Source of the DNA: Neoceratodus forsteri
Lineage: Eukaryota > Chordata > Ceratodontiformes > Ceratodontidae
Direction: 5' to 3'
Length of the DNA: 64,000 nucleotides
Assembly (NCBI GenBank): GCA_016271365.2
Contig: CM057459.1
Coordinates: 487,891,501 to 487,955,500, forward strand
The position numbers and the translations under genes were made by a program. The first letter of the stretch is position 1, and each line of letters starts with the position of its first letter. Positions 1 through 11,752 of the stretch are shown in pieces. The notes under the pieces were generated by a model. That model worked only from the letters and a program-made list of their open reading frames with translations, had not been told where the DNA came from and did not search any database.

Positions 1-868
1 CAAATGACCTTTGTCCCAGAGAATTGTGACAGCGGGGTATATTACAAATCTGGCTAGTAGAGCTTCTGGTGGAAAGACGGTTGATAGTGGGGGTAATAAA
101 CTTTTGCACTCCTGGGGGCATTTTGCCTAAGCTTACTTTTTTGGACAGTAAACATGTTTGGTACATGAGTCTACCTTTGAATTGGAGCCAGTTAGCCTGA
201 GCGTACATGTTGCAGGTATGGGACAGACAGGCTGAGCCAGTAAGGAGCTGGCATGCTTTGTTGAGTGCAACTATGATGTGACGAAGAGTTGTTTCAGTAG
301 CTGATCCATTGATTGGTAAGCCGTACTCAATAAGCGAGACAAGAAAGCCTTGAATGGCCAGGTTAACAGCCACTGGGGTCAAACATTGCTTATGCCTATA
401 AAGTAGCCCAAGTCGGGTGTTAACAGCCTTAGCAATGTTGTCAATGTGATAGGCATAGGTCATCGTACTATCAATAGTAATCCCCAGATATTTAAACAGC
501 TGAACTAGCTCCAGGGGAGAGCCCTCTTCATTGGTGATAGAAAGAGGGTAAATTCTGTGTCAAATTTGGGGGCTGGAGAACTGCATAGTTTTTGTCTTGT
601 TGTAATTCATAACTAACTTGTTCTTATGGAACCATCTTTCTATGACTATGAAATTACTCTGTAGCCTGGATTCAAGAACCTTAGGGTCTGGATCACTGGT
701 AAACAAGACAGCATCGTCAACATATAAAAGGATGTGACCCTGACAGGAGTAAGGAAGGTTGCTGAGGAAAATGCTAAAAAAAGAGGGCCCAAGATGGGCC
801 CTTGAGGAACTCCAGATAGGACAGGTCTGCTATCCGAGAGGGAAAAAGTGGTTGGGGATCCAGTGTGC
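1..868 (-). pseudogene. Non-LTR retrotransposon RT fragment, cut by window start
   Basis: Minus-strand translation gives the palm and thumb of a LINE reverse transcriptase. I read a segment like LSGVPQGPILGP (about 790-830), the catalytic YVDD box (about 715-735), and then a KYLGITIDS-type block with downstream HI..IAK text (about 430-520). The enzyme would copy element RNA into DNA at the target site. The frame is broken: a 7-T run near 776-782 needs one more base to keep frame, and a TGA lies near 560. Upstream homology stops near 868-890. The 3' part runs off the window. The spacing of motifs suits the jockey/CR1/L2 group, but it differs from the L2 and CR1 copies elsewhere in this window, so I leave the family open. 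Confidence 0.72.
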
Positions 869-1090
869 AGCTTGATTGGTCAGGGAGGTGGGTAGGTGCA
901 GTATCCCAGTGGGCTGTACCGACCAGTCACCTGACCCACTTATAACTTACTCTGGATAGAGGCACTGTGCTATTATTCATTACTTTGGGAAAGAACCCCC
1001 AATTGCTACCATAGCAGGACCCAGGACCCTTGACCTCTACCAAGGACAACAGGCAGGGGTAGTAGCCCACTAGCTCACGGCACCTGGGCT

Positions 1091-2007
1091 ACATACCTAA
1101 TCCACACACCCCAATTAACAGCTCTCCTCCTTACTTAACAAACTGCCAAGTCATAGTCCCCTTTCCCCAACTCGGAGAAGCACACTAACTCATTTTTGTT
1201 TAACCTTATTAGGACCCTACACTTCTAATGAAGTATCAGATTGCTTAATCCCAAAAGGCTCTGACTGTTACTGAGTCAGAAGTGTTCTAGCAGTAAACTT
1301 CTAGCTCCTTAGTCAGCTGCCTCCTTGCTCTGATAGCAAGATTGCTCTCTCCCAAAAGCAAGCAGCAGGGAAGTCTAACTGCAGACACCTGTTTTTCTTC
1401 TATCTAAACCACTCCCCCAATTAACAGGTCTCCTCCTGACTTAGCAAACTGCCAAGATGATACAGTCCCTTTTCCCCAACTCAGAGAAGCACACTTACTC
1501 TTATTTTTTGTTGTTTGTTTTTTACTTAATTGAAACCCTACTCTTCTAATGAAGTATCTGTTTGCTTAATCCCAACAAGCTCTGATTCTCTTGCTAGGTT
1601 AGAAGTGTTCTGGAAGTAAAGTTCTAGCTGTTTAGTCAGCTGCCTACATGCTCTGATAGCAAGATTCCTCTCTGCCAAAAGCTAGCAGCAGGGAAGTCTA
1701 ACTGCAGACACCTGTTTTTCTTCTGCCTAAGCCACACACCCCAATTAACAGATCTCCTCATGACTTAGCAAACTGCCAAGATAATACAGTCCCTTTCCCC
1801 AAGTCAGAGAAGCACACTAACTTTTTTGTACCCTAATTGTGAGCCTACACTTCTAATAAAGTATCTCTTTGCTTAATCGCAACAGGCTCTGACTCTTGCT
1901 GAGTCCGAAGTGTTCTAGCAGTAAAATTGCCAAGATGATACAGGACCCATCCCCCAACTCAGAGAAGCACATTAACTCTTTTTTTTGTTTGTTTGTTTGT
2001 TTGTTTA
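1091..2007. repeat. Tandem array, ~306-324-bp unit, about three copies
   Basis: The phrase CCAATTAACAG recurs at 1111, 1417 and 1741, giving periods of 306 and 324 bp. Each unit carries the same landmarks: a CTGCCAAG..ATAGTCCC block, AGAGAAGCACACTAACT, ACTTCTAATGAAGTATC, GCTCTGACT, and GCAGACACCTGTTTTTCTTC. The third unit breaks near 1924 and jumps back to the CTGCCAAGATGATACAG block, making a partial fourth unit. The array ends in a (GTTT)n run at about 1985-2007. No coding signal is visible. It may be a local satellite or part of a larger unrecognised element. Confidence 0.8.
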
Positions 2008-4115
2008 CGCTAGGAGAGGAAGGACTTGAACCACCTCAATATGGTGCCACCGACCCCCCACAAATCCCCTCAGTCGAGCTGTTAAAATCCATGACCTTAC
2101 AGTGTAGAAAGCTGATAAGAGGTTGAGGAAAACCAAGATGGAACATTCCCTCTCTATATTTAATCAGGAAAAGATAATTTTGCATCCTGACAAGTGCAGT
2201 CTCCATGTTGTGACACCCTATGAATCGAGACTGAAATAGCTTATAGACAGAGAAAACCTCCAGGTACATTTCCAGCTGCATCATCGCTTCTCTCTTAATC
2301 ACCTTCCAGGGAAAGGGAAAGTTAGAGACAGGCCTGGAATTTGCTAAGATATTCAGTTCCAGAGAATGCCTCTTGAGAAGTGGCCTCACAATAGTTCTTT
2401 TTAAGGCCATCAAAAACATACCTTCCCCAGGAGAACACCTGACAAACTTAGCAATCACTGGTCCAATAGACTCCCCACATCCAAACAACAACTGAGTGGA
2501 TCCAGGATCCAGTGAACAGACGGTAGGATGCAGCTTCATGATCATCTAGAGAATTTCCTCACCAGACTTAGTGTGAAATTCATTTCAGACAGATCAAAGG
2601 CCTCCATTTGTTACAGACCGGGTGATGCTGGGCCCTCATAAGCCACTTGAGGAAACCAAGGTGAGAATAGAGGATTTCCTATCAAGGACAAACAGACCAA
2701 ACTATTCATATCACTCACAAATCAGAACTCCCCTGGACTCTAGGCAGGACAGATGTAACAGCCTGTCCACAGTGTGGAAGAGATAAGCTTGTTAGTTCAC
2801 CCCTGCAGTAGTCATCCGTGAAAGGAACTCTGCCTTTATCAGAGTGATTGCCCATGATACTCCTTAAAATTAGCTCTCAGGGTTAGTTTATCCTCCACTG
2901 ATCCTGATCTCAGCCAAGAATCCTTGATTCTCCTCCTTTGTCATTCAACCATCTTAGTTCCTTACTCAACCGAGGGGGCCGGGGGTTCTATTGGGAGACT
3001 CTTGGGCATGCAAAAAACTAAAGAGTGAATCAAGAGCTGCCATGATCACTGTATTATAAGCTTCTGCAGCACTCTCAACCTCATCAGCACACACATGCAA
3101 GAAGCTCAAGCAGCTCAGTATCAACAGGAACTTCCAAGGTTACACATTTCTCAAAGTCAATACCAAACTAACTCCACCAAGTTATTAACACACCTCAGGG
3201 GGGACCCTAATCTGAAAAGTATCAGTGTGATGATCTGACCAACTGATTGGATCAACCCTGAAATAAAACAACTCAAGCCCCAGTGGGAAAACTAGGTCCA
3301 AGGTGTGACCAAATTGGTAAGTCGAAGAGATAACAACCTGTGTAAAGCCCAATAGTTCCATCTGTTGCAGGAATTGCTGACCAGTCACAAGGAATTCATC
3401 ATCAGTGCAGATATCGAAATCCCCAGCACAAGTCTCCTGGGGTACTTCAATGTCAGACCGGAAATTAACTTCCTAAATTTCTGCAGGAATCCACTCTCTC
3501 AACCTGGAGAAAAGTAAACAAGAAGGATCCTGCCACCCATACCCCTGTCACCCTCAGTGGCCACAACATTCAAATGACCTGGTTTGATCCACTGGGTAGG
3601 CTGCAAGTCTCAGGCCAGATCTAAAACATATGGCCACCCACTCTTGTGCATCTGCCTCAAGCAGTGCATAGCCATATAGCCCCACAGAATGGTTGCATCC
3701 AGCACAGGGCCAGAGTTGCCCACCCTCCAGTCAGGTATTGGTGATGCAAACCAGGTCTGCTATGGAGACTGCGACAAAATCAGATATTGTCACAATCTTA
3801 TTCCTGATGGACCTGGCATTACAAAGAATTGCCCTAAGGGAAGAAGCCATGCTGGTGGGCTTAATGGCGAGAATATCTGGAACTGGGAAGGGAGAAGCCA
3901 GAAAGGGTGAGGGGGGATCAAGGTTAGCTCCCAGGGTGGGGGCTGGCCAAATGAGCAGACACAAAAGACTGTTAAGCCTATTCTGCTGGCATCTTAGTAT
4001 GTTAGTAGTATATCCAATGACATTTCAGGAGCCCTCAGGATACGAACCAGGCAGGGTAAATCCCTGTCCCATTTCCGTTTTATCTCAAGGCAGCTCTTTA
4101 TCCTTCTCCTAATGA
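2008..4115 (-). mobile_element. L2-like LINE relic (endonuclease plus N-terminal RT)
   Basis: Three minus-strand islands lie in the order expected for an L2 ORF. 3731-3990 encodes the start of the APE-type endonuclease (AILCNARSIRNK..ISDF). 3185-3388 encodes its C-terminal part (LGFTQVVIS..GHTLDLVF..SWSDHHTD). 2036-2545 encodes the RT entry region (CSLDPGSTQLL, TIVRPLLKRHSLE, ANSRPVSNFPF). Endonuclease nicks target DNA and the RT primes on the nick. The copy lacks the YADD palm and the 3' end, and its frames are broken between the islands. The same family occurs at 16704-18161/32272-32730, 8641-9424 and 63880-64000. Outer limits are approximate. Confidence 0.75.
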
Positions 4116-4966
4116 CAGCTTCATCATTTCCCACTCTAGAAGCAAACCATCATTGGTGATTCTGCCTTCTTGTTATCCCCACCTCCCCACACTGGTGGAG
4201 AGTCACTACAGGCACTTGGAAGCAACCGAACTGGTGGAGTCAATGAAGCTGCTCTGGAAAATCACACAGGTTACTCTGGCTCCACCTAAACACATCCTAA
4301 CACATAAAACCAAATAAAAGTCCAAACCCTAAACTCCCCTCCACCAGATCATGTTTGCTAAAACCCAACAAATAATCCAAACAGCACCCACTCCCCAGAG
4401 CTCAACTTTATCATGACACAACTGCACACCACACACATCCAAACACCACCATTCATGCCAGACACACTAAATAATAACCAAAGAAAATTATATAAATATA
4501 AAATAAAAGAACTTTTTAAACACCATCACAATCCCATCAGTTCCAATAGCCCAGGGACCACCCAAGTATGAGTCAAAAAAGGTCTGAGCAATACAGCTGC
4601 TAACAAGTCAGTATATTCTTCAGCTCCTCACCACCCATAGTCCACCATAGAACAATATGAAACACTGTAGTAGACTAATCCCATTGCCTGTAAACATCAG
4701 GCCTCCACCAGAGCCATATTCTCAGTTGGACCTTGAGGCAATGCTGCCCTTGTGCAGAGTGACTCAGATATTACAGGAGGGTCCAAGCCACAACAAACAA
4801 CTATCTGCTTACAGCAAGCTGGCTGTTGCAGTGGGGTCCACCCTGCTGGGTTGCAACATTCTCCACTGAGCTAACTTAAGCAGTGTTTTGGAGGTGCATA
4901 TTGCTTTAGTCCACATGTGGTTAGAGAGTTAGTACGTGCATATAAAGAAGAGCTTAGGTTAAGCAT
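4116..4966. other. Unassigned sequence
   Basis: About 850 bp with no recognisable coding motif, tandem repeat or long inverted repeat. It is AC-rich from about 4270 to 4500. It is the left flank of the direct repeat beginning at 4967. Confidence 0.5.
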
Positions 4967-5497
4967 TTTGTTAATGTACTGAAGAGAAAATGGTGGAGGG
5001 CAGCTAGAGAAAAAAAGGAGACAGCAAAGATATTTCTATAGAACAAATACCTGAAAGTCTAGGAGCAGTCTAGGATCACAACCATCCTCTATGTAAACTA
5101 CAGTTTTCTTGGATGGACTAAGGGGCTTGTCTTCAGCCAGTCCAAATTCCACTAGAACGTGCATCACCCTATAGAATGGATGAGGGATATTCCCACTGGT
5201 ATGGACTGTGGAGTACTATAGAGGGGGCATTATGTAATAACATGTGCAGTGCTTCCCACGACAGTATGTATGATGCAAAAAGTCATGTGTCTCATATGTC
5301 CTTCTATGCAGCTTCATACAAACACACACACACTGCTTCCCAGAATGACTCTGCATTTGCTCACTTTATGTATTTTGTTGTGGGCTGGGTGCCAGATATG
5401 GGGTGTGCAGGACATCTGTCTCAACAACATAACATCTTCTCCATTACAAAGAAGCACAGCTGCCACATTACATGCCTACAGTGATGGTGGGACTTAT
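4967..5497. repeat. Left copy of a ~540-bp direct repeat flanking a LINE
   Basis: This block matches 14156-14706 end to end at roughly 88% identity by eye, with a few small indels. Shared landmarks are AGAGAAAATGGTGGAGGGCA, ATACCTGAAAGTC, GCATCACCCTATAG, GTGGGCTGGGTGCCAGA, and AAGAAGCACAGCTGCCAC. Similarity starts at ATTTTGTTAATGT and stops at CTTATT. Directly after it, the sequence turns AT-rich and the ORF1 of a LINE begins. It has no TG..CA ends and no polyadenylation signal at the expected place, so it does not look like an LTR. Confidence 0.85.
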
Positions 5498-5579
5498 TAA
5501 TTGTACCTAAAACTAGAGCTATAATTAAATGGGAAAAATACAGACTCAACTAATAGTTTTAAAAGTTAAATTAAAAACT

Positions 5580-6000
5580 GTGGAAATGGTGGATATTTCA
5601 ATTCAGCCAGGTCAAAAAATCAAAAAATTCCATATATTAGGATATTCGGTTTTAAAAGATCAGATGGTGAAACACCACAGTTTTTGAGTGCAAACATTTT
5701 TCAATTACTTAAGTGTAAAATGGGCTTAGATATTGAAGAAAAGGACATGGCTTCTATTGGTAGAACCAGGGTTACTGCTGGTACTGACCTCTTGGACAGT
5801 GCGGACATTATTTGTTCCTCCCCAAGAGTTACCAACTATATATGGAGAAATATTTATAAAATTCCATACTTACATTTAATGGCCAAACGGATTAATGGAA
5901 CCTCAGAATCTAATGAGTATGGAAGAGATGACATGTATTCAAAAGTCAATAGATCTTCTTTTGATCCCGTTACTTTGAGCCTATCTGGCTGTGATAAATA
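5580..6000 (+). pseudogene. ORF1 (RNA-binding chaperone type) of the AT-rich LINE
   Basis: The open part at 5684-6001 encodes LEEKD-type text followed by SSPRVTNYIWRN and KIPYL. An upstream stretch from about 5580 reads into it after one frameshift. ORF1 proteins of LINEs bind element RNA in the cytoplasmic particle. The assignment rests mainly on its position 5' of an endonuclease domain and on its charged, helix-rich composition. I see no zinc knuckle. A following open stretch at 6138-6347 may be the C-terminal part or a spacer. Confidence 0.45.
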
Positions 6001-6429
6001 GTGTAATGAAACTGATGCCTAATTAACATATACTTTATGTAATCTCTTTAGCAATTTCCCTAGTATTAGATTGGGTTGAAATATTGTACTACCAGTATAT
6101 AGGCATAATAGTTTAAGAGGGGACGACAGATTATATTTTGCTTAGAAACTCTGGATTAGCATATAATCTCTTGCAAAAATCTAATAAACTGGATGCAATG
6201 GGATTGTATTTAGAAAACCTTGATGATCTAGAAGGAGGAAATGTATACTGTGAAAACCAGGCAGTGCATACCCATTCTGAAAACCTAAGCTTTGAGGTTA
6301 TAAATGCAAATATTGATAATCAGTTTACATCACAAAATAGGTATTAGGCATTGGCAGGTTATACTGGCTGACTAAACCATATGGTGTAGTATACCTCCAA
6401 CACTTCTACTGAATCTCTGGATATTTTTA

Positions 6430-7130
6430 AATCACATTATAAGTTCTTGATATCTTGGAATATTGTAGGTATTAACCCAAAACAACAAGATCCAGATTGG
6501 AATACATTTATTATGCAGTATTTTATTATATGCTTAAAAGAGACATGGCACGAATCACCTGATACATTAGAATTTAATGGCTATATGGTTTTTCAGAAAC
6601 CAGGACCGAAGGTTGCTAAAATACGGTGACAGATGCAAGGCTTGATTATTTTTATGAAGCTAGGTGTTTTGTCAGATCTGAAAAATAAAATGTTGGAAAA
6701 TAACTTTATTGGTATTGAGTTTTCATTTCAAACTAGGGACTAGATTCTATACAGTTGCTACATTCCCCCATATAAATCTAAATACTGCTCAAGCAACATT
6801 TGATAAAGTTTAATTGACTTGATTAAAAATGACCAAGTAGAAAGACCAAAGCACACTTATTATTATTAGGGAACATTAATGACTGAATAGGTATTTATGA
6901 TGGTTTCGCTGACAATACTATACTTGGTTTATGTTCCCAACTTCTGGTACCTTATATATAATAGATTATCTAAGGATCCTAAGATCAATCAGAAAGGTTA
7001 TAAATTACTGAAAATTATGGAAAGGAATTCATTATATCACCTAAACAGATGACTTATAGGTGATACTGAAGGTGGTCTAACTTTTTTTCAGTACTCTTGG
7101 AGCATCTGTGATTGATTTAATTCTCTGGCA
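6430..7130 (+). pseudogene. APE-type endonuclease domain of the AT-rich LINE
   Basis: The segment at 6447-6629 reads ISWNIVGINPKQQD, then FIICLKETWHESPD and FNGYMVFQKPGPK. This is the N-terminal signature of an APE-type endonuclease: W-N-x-x-G for the metal-binding Asn and E-T-W for the catalytic Glu. After a stop, the next frame continues with a GLIIF..ENNFIGIEF-type segment. A C-terminal ASVIDLIL lies near 7100-7125. The domain would nick the target to prime reverse transcription. Stops and frameshifts make it inactive. Confidence 0.6.
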
Positions 7131-7402
7131 GGCCCCCCCCCCCTCCATTTAGTCTGGATTTGTTTTTATCCTCAGACTGAAAGCAACCATTTTCCACTTT
7201 CCATTTATGGAACGGTTAGTAATAATACCAACAGCTCTTTGGAGAAAGGAGAGGAATCAAACAATTTAGAGGTAAGGTATTCAAAGAAGTTAGCATGGAC
7301 AACAGAATTAGAAAGTACCATTGAGGAAAAACTTACTTTGTTCCTATCATATTGGAGAAAACAAAACTTGCAAGATATGACTCCAGATATTATAAATCAC
7401 CT

Positions 7403-8640
7403 TGCTGGTGCCGATAGCTGTGTTTTCATATTTGCAGCTGTACTTTGTGGCATTCGTTTGGGTATAGCTCAGCTTTTCTGGGAGTCTGAATGCTTTTGAA
7501 ATGTGTGATCCTGGCTGCTTTTGACTTTGCTGTTTGTTGGTGCTGAGAGTCGTGTTAAAGTCGTACTTTCTCAGAGTTTGCTCTGAGGACAGCTTGGATT
7601 CCTGTTATTTATTTCTTCATGACTGTGGCATTTGCTGGGGGGTTCTACTCTGGAATTTTTCCTCTAGCAAGTGTAGGATCCAGCCCTCATTTGAACTGAC
7701 TACTGGAACTTGCTGCTGCAATCTTTCCATTACTTTTTTGGATTCATGTGATAATGTACTGTGTTCTTAGGGATATAGCTTTGTTTGATATGTATTAGTT
7801 CTAGCAATTTGTGCCTTGAAGAAATTTGGCATGGAAAGTGCTTGAATTAGTGCTTGGATTAACTACTCTTGGCATCTTGGGGATTTGTCCTTGCCATTTT
7901 GTTGTGTGGAGCCTGATTTGGGCATTTGGTGTGCCTTTCTCTGCTCGTTTTCTGGGGGGTGCCTGGCTGCACATTGGGGCCGCGGTGAGAGGTGCCGATG
8001 CACATCTAGTGGAGAGTGGATGTGCTATCAGAACCTCTAGGTTTCTTGGGGGGGTCTTCTTTTTAGCGGTCTCCGAGCAGGGGACCATAGATGCGCCTCC
8101 TTAGCACAGGGCAATTTGCCTCCTGGGGGAGCAGTGGAGGGGCTTCTCCTCTGTCCCTACAATTTTTCAGCCTTTTTTGCTTTCACTGCTACAAGAAAAA
8201 AACATTCAAACAAGGAGTTTTGCAAGCTGAATCCAGGATTTTACCATCAAAGAACTTACTGGGAACCTATCTGTTGTATTAAAACCAATTTTCTACTTCA
8301 GAGGCAGTGTGAGAGAGCCTCTGTGGTTTTAATTATTTATTGAAAGTTCTTTCCTAATTGGCAGTGAGAATGCCACTTTGGGATATTTATGTATGGATTA
8401 GATGAGAGCTAATCCTGTTCAAACTCTGAAGGACCTTCTGGGACGTTAATGGGACACTAATGTATACAAGATAACATTACAATAGTTTTTGGATATTAGG
8501 TTATCTTAGAATCTGTCCTCATTTTAACTTTTTGGGTTTTATGGATTTTGGGTAGGTTGGGATTGTTTTTTCTGGATATTGTATTAATTATTTGGAGTGA
8601 GTTGGTTTTAGTTAGTAATTTTACAGTGGCAGCAAGTGTG
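7403..8640. other. Unassigned sequence, possibly L2 5' UTR
   Basis: This 1.2-kb stretch lies between the interrupted AT-rich LINE and the L2 endonuclease at 8641. Short open stretches occur on both strands (7826-8104, 8091-8282), but none carries a recognisable motif. It may be the long 5' UTR of the L2 copy that follows, which could not be confirmed without an alignment to other copies. Confidence 0.4.
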
Positions 8641-9424
8641 GGCAGGTGCTATTCCCCCTCTAAGATGAGGGACCTGCACCCCTTTGACATCCCCCTGTTG
8701 CAATCCAAGGTCTACAGACACTGTCACGCCTTGGGGATTGCATGGCAGAGGTGGAGTGGGGGTTCTTTGGATGGGGGGAGCGAAGTGGGTGGATAGGGAT
8801 GGTGAGGTCAGGGAGACACCCTGAGGCAAAATGGGTCCAGGATAGGGGCGTGCGTTGCCTGGTTTCCATACCCAAGGGCTCCACGGATAGTGGGCAAGTG
8901 GCCCGCTCCTCCAAGGCCTCTCATACAACCTGGGCGGTGTTATGCACTGCCAGGTTTATAAAGAACAAGACAGCAATTATTGCGGATCTTGTTGAGTCAT
9001 CTGGCATGGCTTGTGTCACTGAGACCTGGCTGGATGAAAATGCTGGTCCCATATTGGAGTCAGCTATTCCAGCCGGTTACTCGGTTATACACTGCCCGAG
9101 ATAGGATCAAGGGGTCACCATTTGTTTTAAATCAGAATTGGACCTTGTGGAGGTTCCAGTGGTGACACCCAAATCCTTCAAGTGTATCATGGGAACAGGT
9201 GTGGACAGCAGAATTCTACTCATCTATAGTCCACCCGGTGACGAGAAAGTTTTTCTGCAAGGAAGTTGCAGACTTCATTGTCGACCTGGTGTTGGAGCCC
9301 TCCAGCTGGTTGGTCCTGGGGGACTTCAATGCCTGGGTAGATGATGAACGCTCATATTTTGATCAAAACTTCCTCCAACTGTTGATTTCATTGGGCTTTA
9401 TACAGGTTGCCACCTGTTTCTCAT
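8641..9424 (+). mobile_element. L2-like LINE fragment, endonuclease domain
   Basis: Plus-strand text reads AVLCTARFIKNKTAIIADL, then MACVTETWLDENAG, then PAGYSVIHCPR. After a TAG it continues with LDLVEVPVVTPKSF, RILLIYSPPGD, and LVLGDFNAWVDD. These are ordered blocks of the L2 APE-type endonuclease, with E-T-W and G-D-F-N both kept. The last block is in a shifted frame, so the gene is broken. The copy stops at 9424 before any RT. It sits in the middle of the older AT-rich LINE and is one of four L2 copies in the window. Confidence 0.78.
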
Positions 9425-9752
9425 AGTGTCTAACAGTCTCAGCCCATTCAGAAACACTTACACACACTAGACCACACACAAACAGTGCTGTCAGTATTGC
9501 CTAGAGTTTAGAGTAACACGCAATGAACAAACTTCCTACAACCCAGACCAGTGTTTCATTCTCACAACTTCCATTTCAATATTGTGTGACTCTGAACAAA
9601 TCTCTTAACTGCCCAGTGCTCCCAGGTCCCCCTAAAAACTTACCCAGTTACTAAAATAAAAAAAAAAGAGTAAACAGGGAGAAAACACAGAAAAATTTTT
9701 TCCCAAAGGATAGTAGCCCTATTGAATAAATCGCACACATGATGTGCGACTT
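9425..9752. other. Unassigned sequence
   Basis: About 330 bp between the L2 fragment and the hairpin. It contains AC-rich text and an A-run at about 9656-9668. No gene or repeat is recognised. Confidence 0.4.
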
Positions 9753-9867
9753 GTGGAATATGGCAAACATTTGCACTCGTGCAGAGTGAACCGTAATAAT
9801 ATCACTCGTGCTTCATGATATTATCACAGTTCACTCTGCACTTGTGCAAATATTTTCCATATTCCAC
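9753..9867. repeat. Hairpin with 52-bp arms
   Basis: The left arm (9753-9804, starting GTGGAATATGG) pairs with the right arm (9816-9867, ending CCATATTCCAC), with an 11-nt loop. Only a few mismatches interrupt the arms. A short (TA)n run follows at about 9889-9912. The structure looks like a small foldback or MITE-type element. No clear target duplication is seen. Confidence 0.85.
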
Positions 9868-10341
9868 AGTCACCCCTCATGTATCCCCTATATATATATA
9901 TATATATATATTATTGGGTATATTTAGAGTTATGAAGCCACTTCTATGTTAAACTCAAAATTTTATGCGTTAATAACTTTGGACCTGTTCAATGGATTTG
10001 CATGACATGTGGTATGCACAGTGAGGCATGGTAGATCTCTTGATTTGCCAAATTTTGTTTTGCTTCAACTTACAGTTTTTGCCCACCAAAACGCTGAAAA
10101 ATGCACTTGTCACCAGTTATGTGGGCAGTTTTTCAGAGCTTGTCTGTGGTGTTGTGTGGCTGTTTTGTGGTGTGCCACTTTACAACTTGACACATATGAA
10201 AGAGCTTGGGTCAAGGAACACGCCGCTTTTGTTTGGTGAAAGAATATTAATCCATTTGAAAGTTATTAAACATTTAAGTTCCCATTATAAGTCAATGGGA
10301 AAATTTATATGGTTATTTTGCGAAAGAAGAATGGGGATTTG

Positions 10342-10940
10342 GCCATCTGGTCCCTCTTCACAATCAAAGAATTTGCAGGCTAGCGATGAAAGAATCTTTT
10401 ATTGCGAGGAATTCTTTGATCGCGATGGCCGCCATTTTGTTTTCAGTTTTCAGTCAGACAAAAACAAATATCTTGGCTCAGGGGGACTTCTGAAGTAAAA
10501 GAATGTTGGGTTTTGTTCAGGGATCTTCCCTCTATTGAGCCATGCCTGTGGTTTCCTGTACATTGGTCAAAAAATAGAGTTTTTAAATTTTTAATTCTTT
10601 GATTGCGGCTCGCTAACGATGCAACTTATTTGATCGCGAGATTCTTTGACCGCGATCTTTGATCACGAGAGGGCGACTAGATGGCCAGATTAAAAAAATA
10701 AATTTCTCAGCTCAGGGGTGACTTATAAAGCCAAACTAGGATGGGGTTTGCTCAGAGGGCTTTGTTCTATCGAGTCATGGCTGTGGTTTCATGTATTTTT
10801 GTGTAAAACTTGACTTTTAAAATTTTTTTCTCTTTTATTGTGAGCTTGCAAATTCTTTGGCCGTGAGCCTGCAAATTCTTTGATCCCGATATTCTTTGAT
10901 CGCGATCTTTGATTGCGAGGAAGAGACTAGATGACTAGAT
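10342..10940. repeat. Duplicated ~230-bp module with TTTGATCGCGA motifs
   Basis: Two diverged direct copies lie at about 10476-10687 and 10709-10938. Both run from a GCTCAGGGG block through a CATG.CTGTGGTTTC block to a cluster of TTTGATCGCGA-like words and GACTAGATG.C.AG. An inverted partial copy lies at 10342-10440. Repeated CpG-bearing TCGCGA words are unusual in this CpG-poor window. No coding signal. Confidence 0.6.
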
Positions 10941-10980
10941 TTAGAGATACCAGATAGCCCAATTTTAACAATTTTTAAAA

Positions 10981-11565
10981 TTAAATATCTCAGATATGGT
11001 TTGGTCTTTTAACTTGAAATTTGGAGGATGTTGATGGGATGTCCTGTAGATGTGAATTATGGTGTTTAGGTATCAGAGTATACATTTTTTGTGGAGATAT
11101 TGCGTGAAGCAATGTACTTTTTGCAGACAGCATTTTGCATTGTGATAGTGGCTTGATATTTATAGGGTAGCTAGCCTTACTGCCCTGGACATACTTTTCA
11201 GTCATTAGGTGTGTGAAATGTAAACAGGTGTGGAAATCTGGCACTCCGATGAATGAAAATCTCAAACTTCCAAATGTTATGTCTCAGAAACAGTTTAGTC
11301 TTTTAAATTGAAATTTGGAGGGTGTTGAGGGGATGTCCTGAACATGTGAAGTATGGTATTTAGGTGTTGGAAAATTAATATGCTGCAGAGATATTCCGTG
11401 ACTTACTTTATGTTTTATGTTAAGCATTTTGCATTGTGGTAGTGGCTTCACATTTATAGGGTACCTAGCCTTACTTCCTTGGATCTAATTTTCAGCAGTT
11501 AGGTCTCTAACCTGTAAACAGGTGTGGAATTATGCCATTCTGATGAATGAAACTTTGTTTTGTTT
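10981..11565. repeat. Tandem duplication, 294-bp unit, two copies
   Basis: The block GTCTTTTAAATTGAAATTTGG recurs in near-identical form at 11003 and 11297, a 294-bp offset. Other shared words are GGGATGTCCTG, GCATTTTGCATTGTG, TTTATAGGGTA.CTAGCCTTACT, and AAACAGGTGTGGAA. The copies cover about 10981-11274 and 11275-11565. No coding signal. Confidence 0.8.
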
Positions 11566-11752
11566 CAAGGTGGCGGGAGCATGGGGCCCGAAGGGCCCCA
11601 CACTCCCACCCATCTGCACACCCACCAGTACATATTATATTCAGTACTTGTACTGTTATGTTAGGCAGAAATTTGCAAGTTGGTGGGAGCGGGCAGCCCT
11701 TTCCAACTTGTGCAACTTTCTACTTTTCTATGCTTTCTCAAAAAGTAAGGAA

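Larger units (their letters stand above)
5498..7402 (+). mobile_element. Unclassified AT-rich LINE, 5' half (ORF1 and endonuclease)
   Basis: This is the 5' half of a non-LTR retrotransposon whose RT half lies at 12169-14155. The base composition is strongly AT-rich compared with both flanks. A short leader follows the direct repeat at 4967-5497. ORF1 lies at about 5580-6000 and the endonuclease at about 6430-7130. The linker at 7239-7402 (SKKLAWTTELESTIEEK..SYWRKQN) is typical of the stretch between endonuclease and RT. Homology stops near 7402, where unrelated sequence was inserted. It is pseudogenic with several frameshifts and stops. Confidence 0.68.

Noticed and set aside
5176..5500. Open frames of 83-102 codons in the left 540-bp repeat
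   Set aside because: The right copy does not preserve the same frame, so there is no sign of coding constraint.
9753..9867. Rho-independent terminator
   Set aside because: Arms are far too long and the context is eukaryotic.
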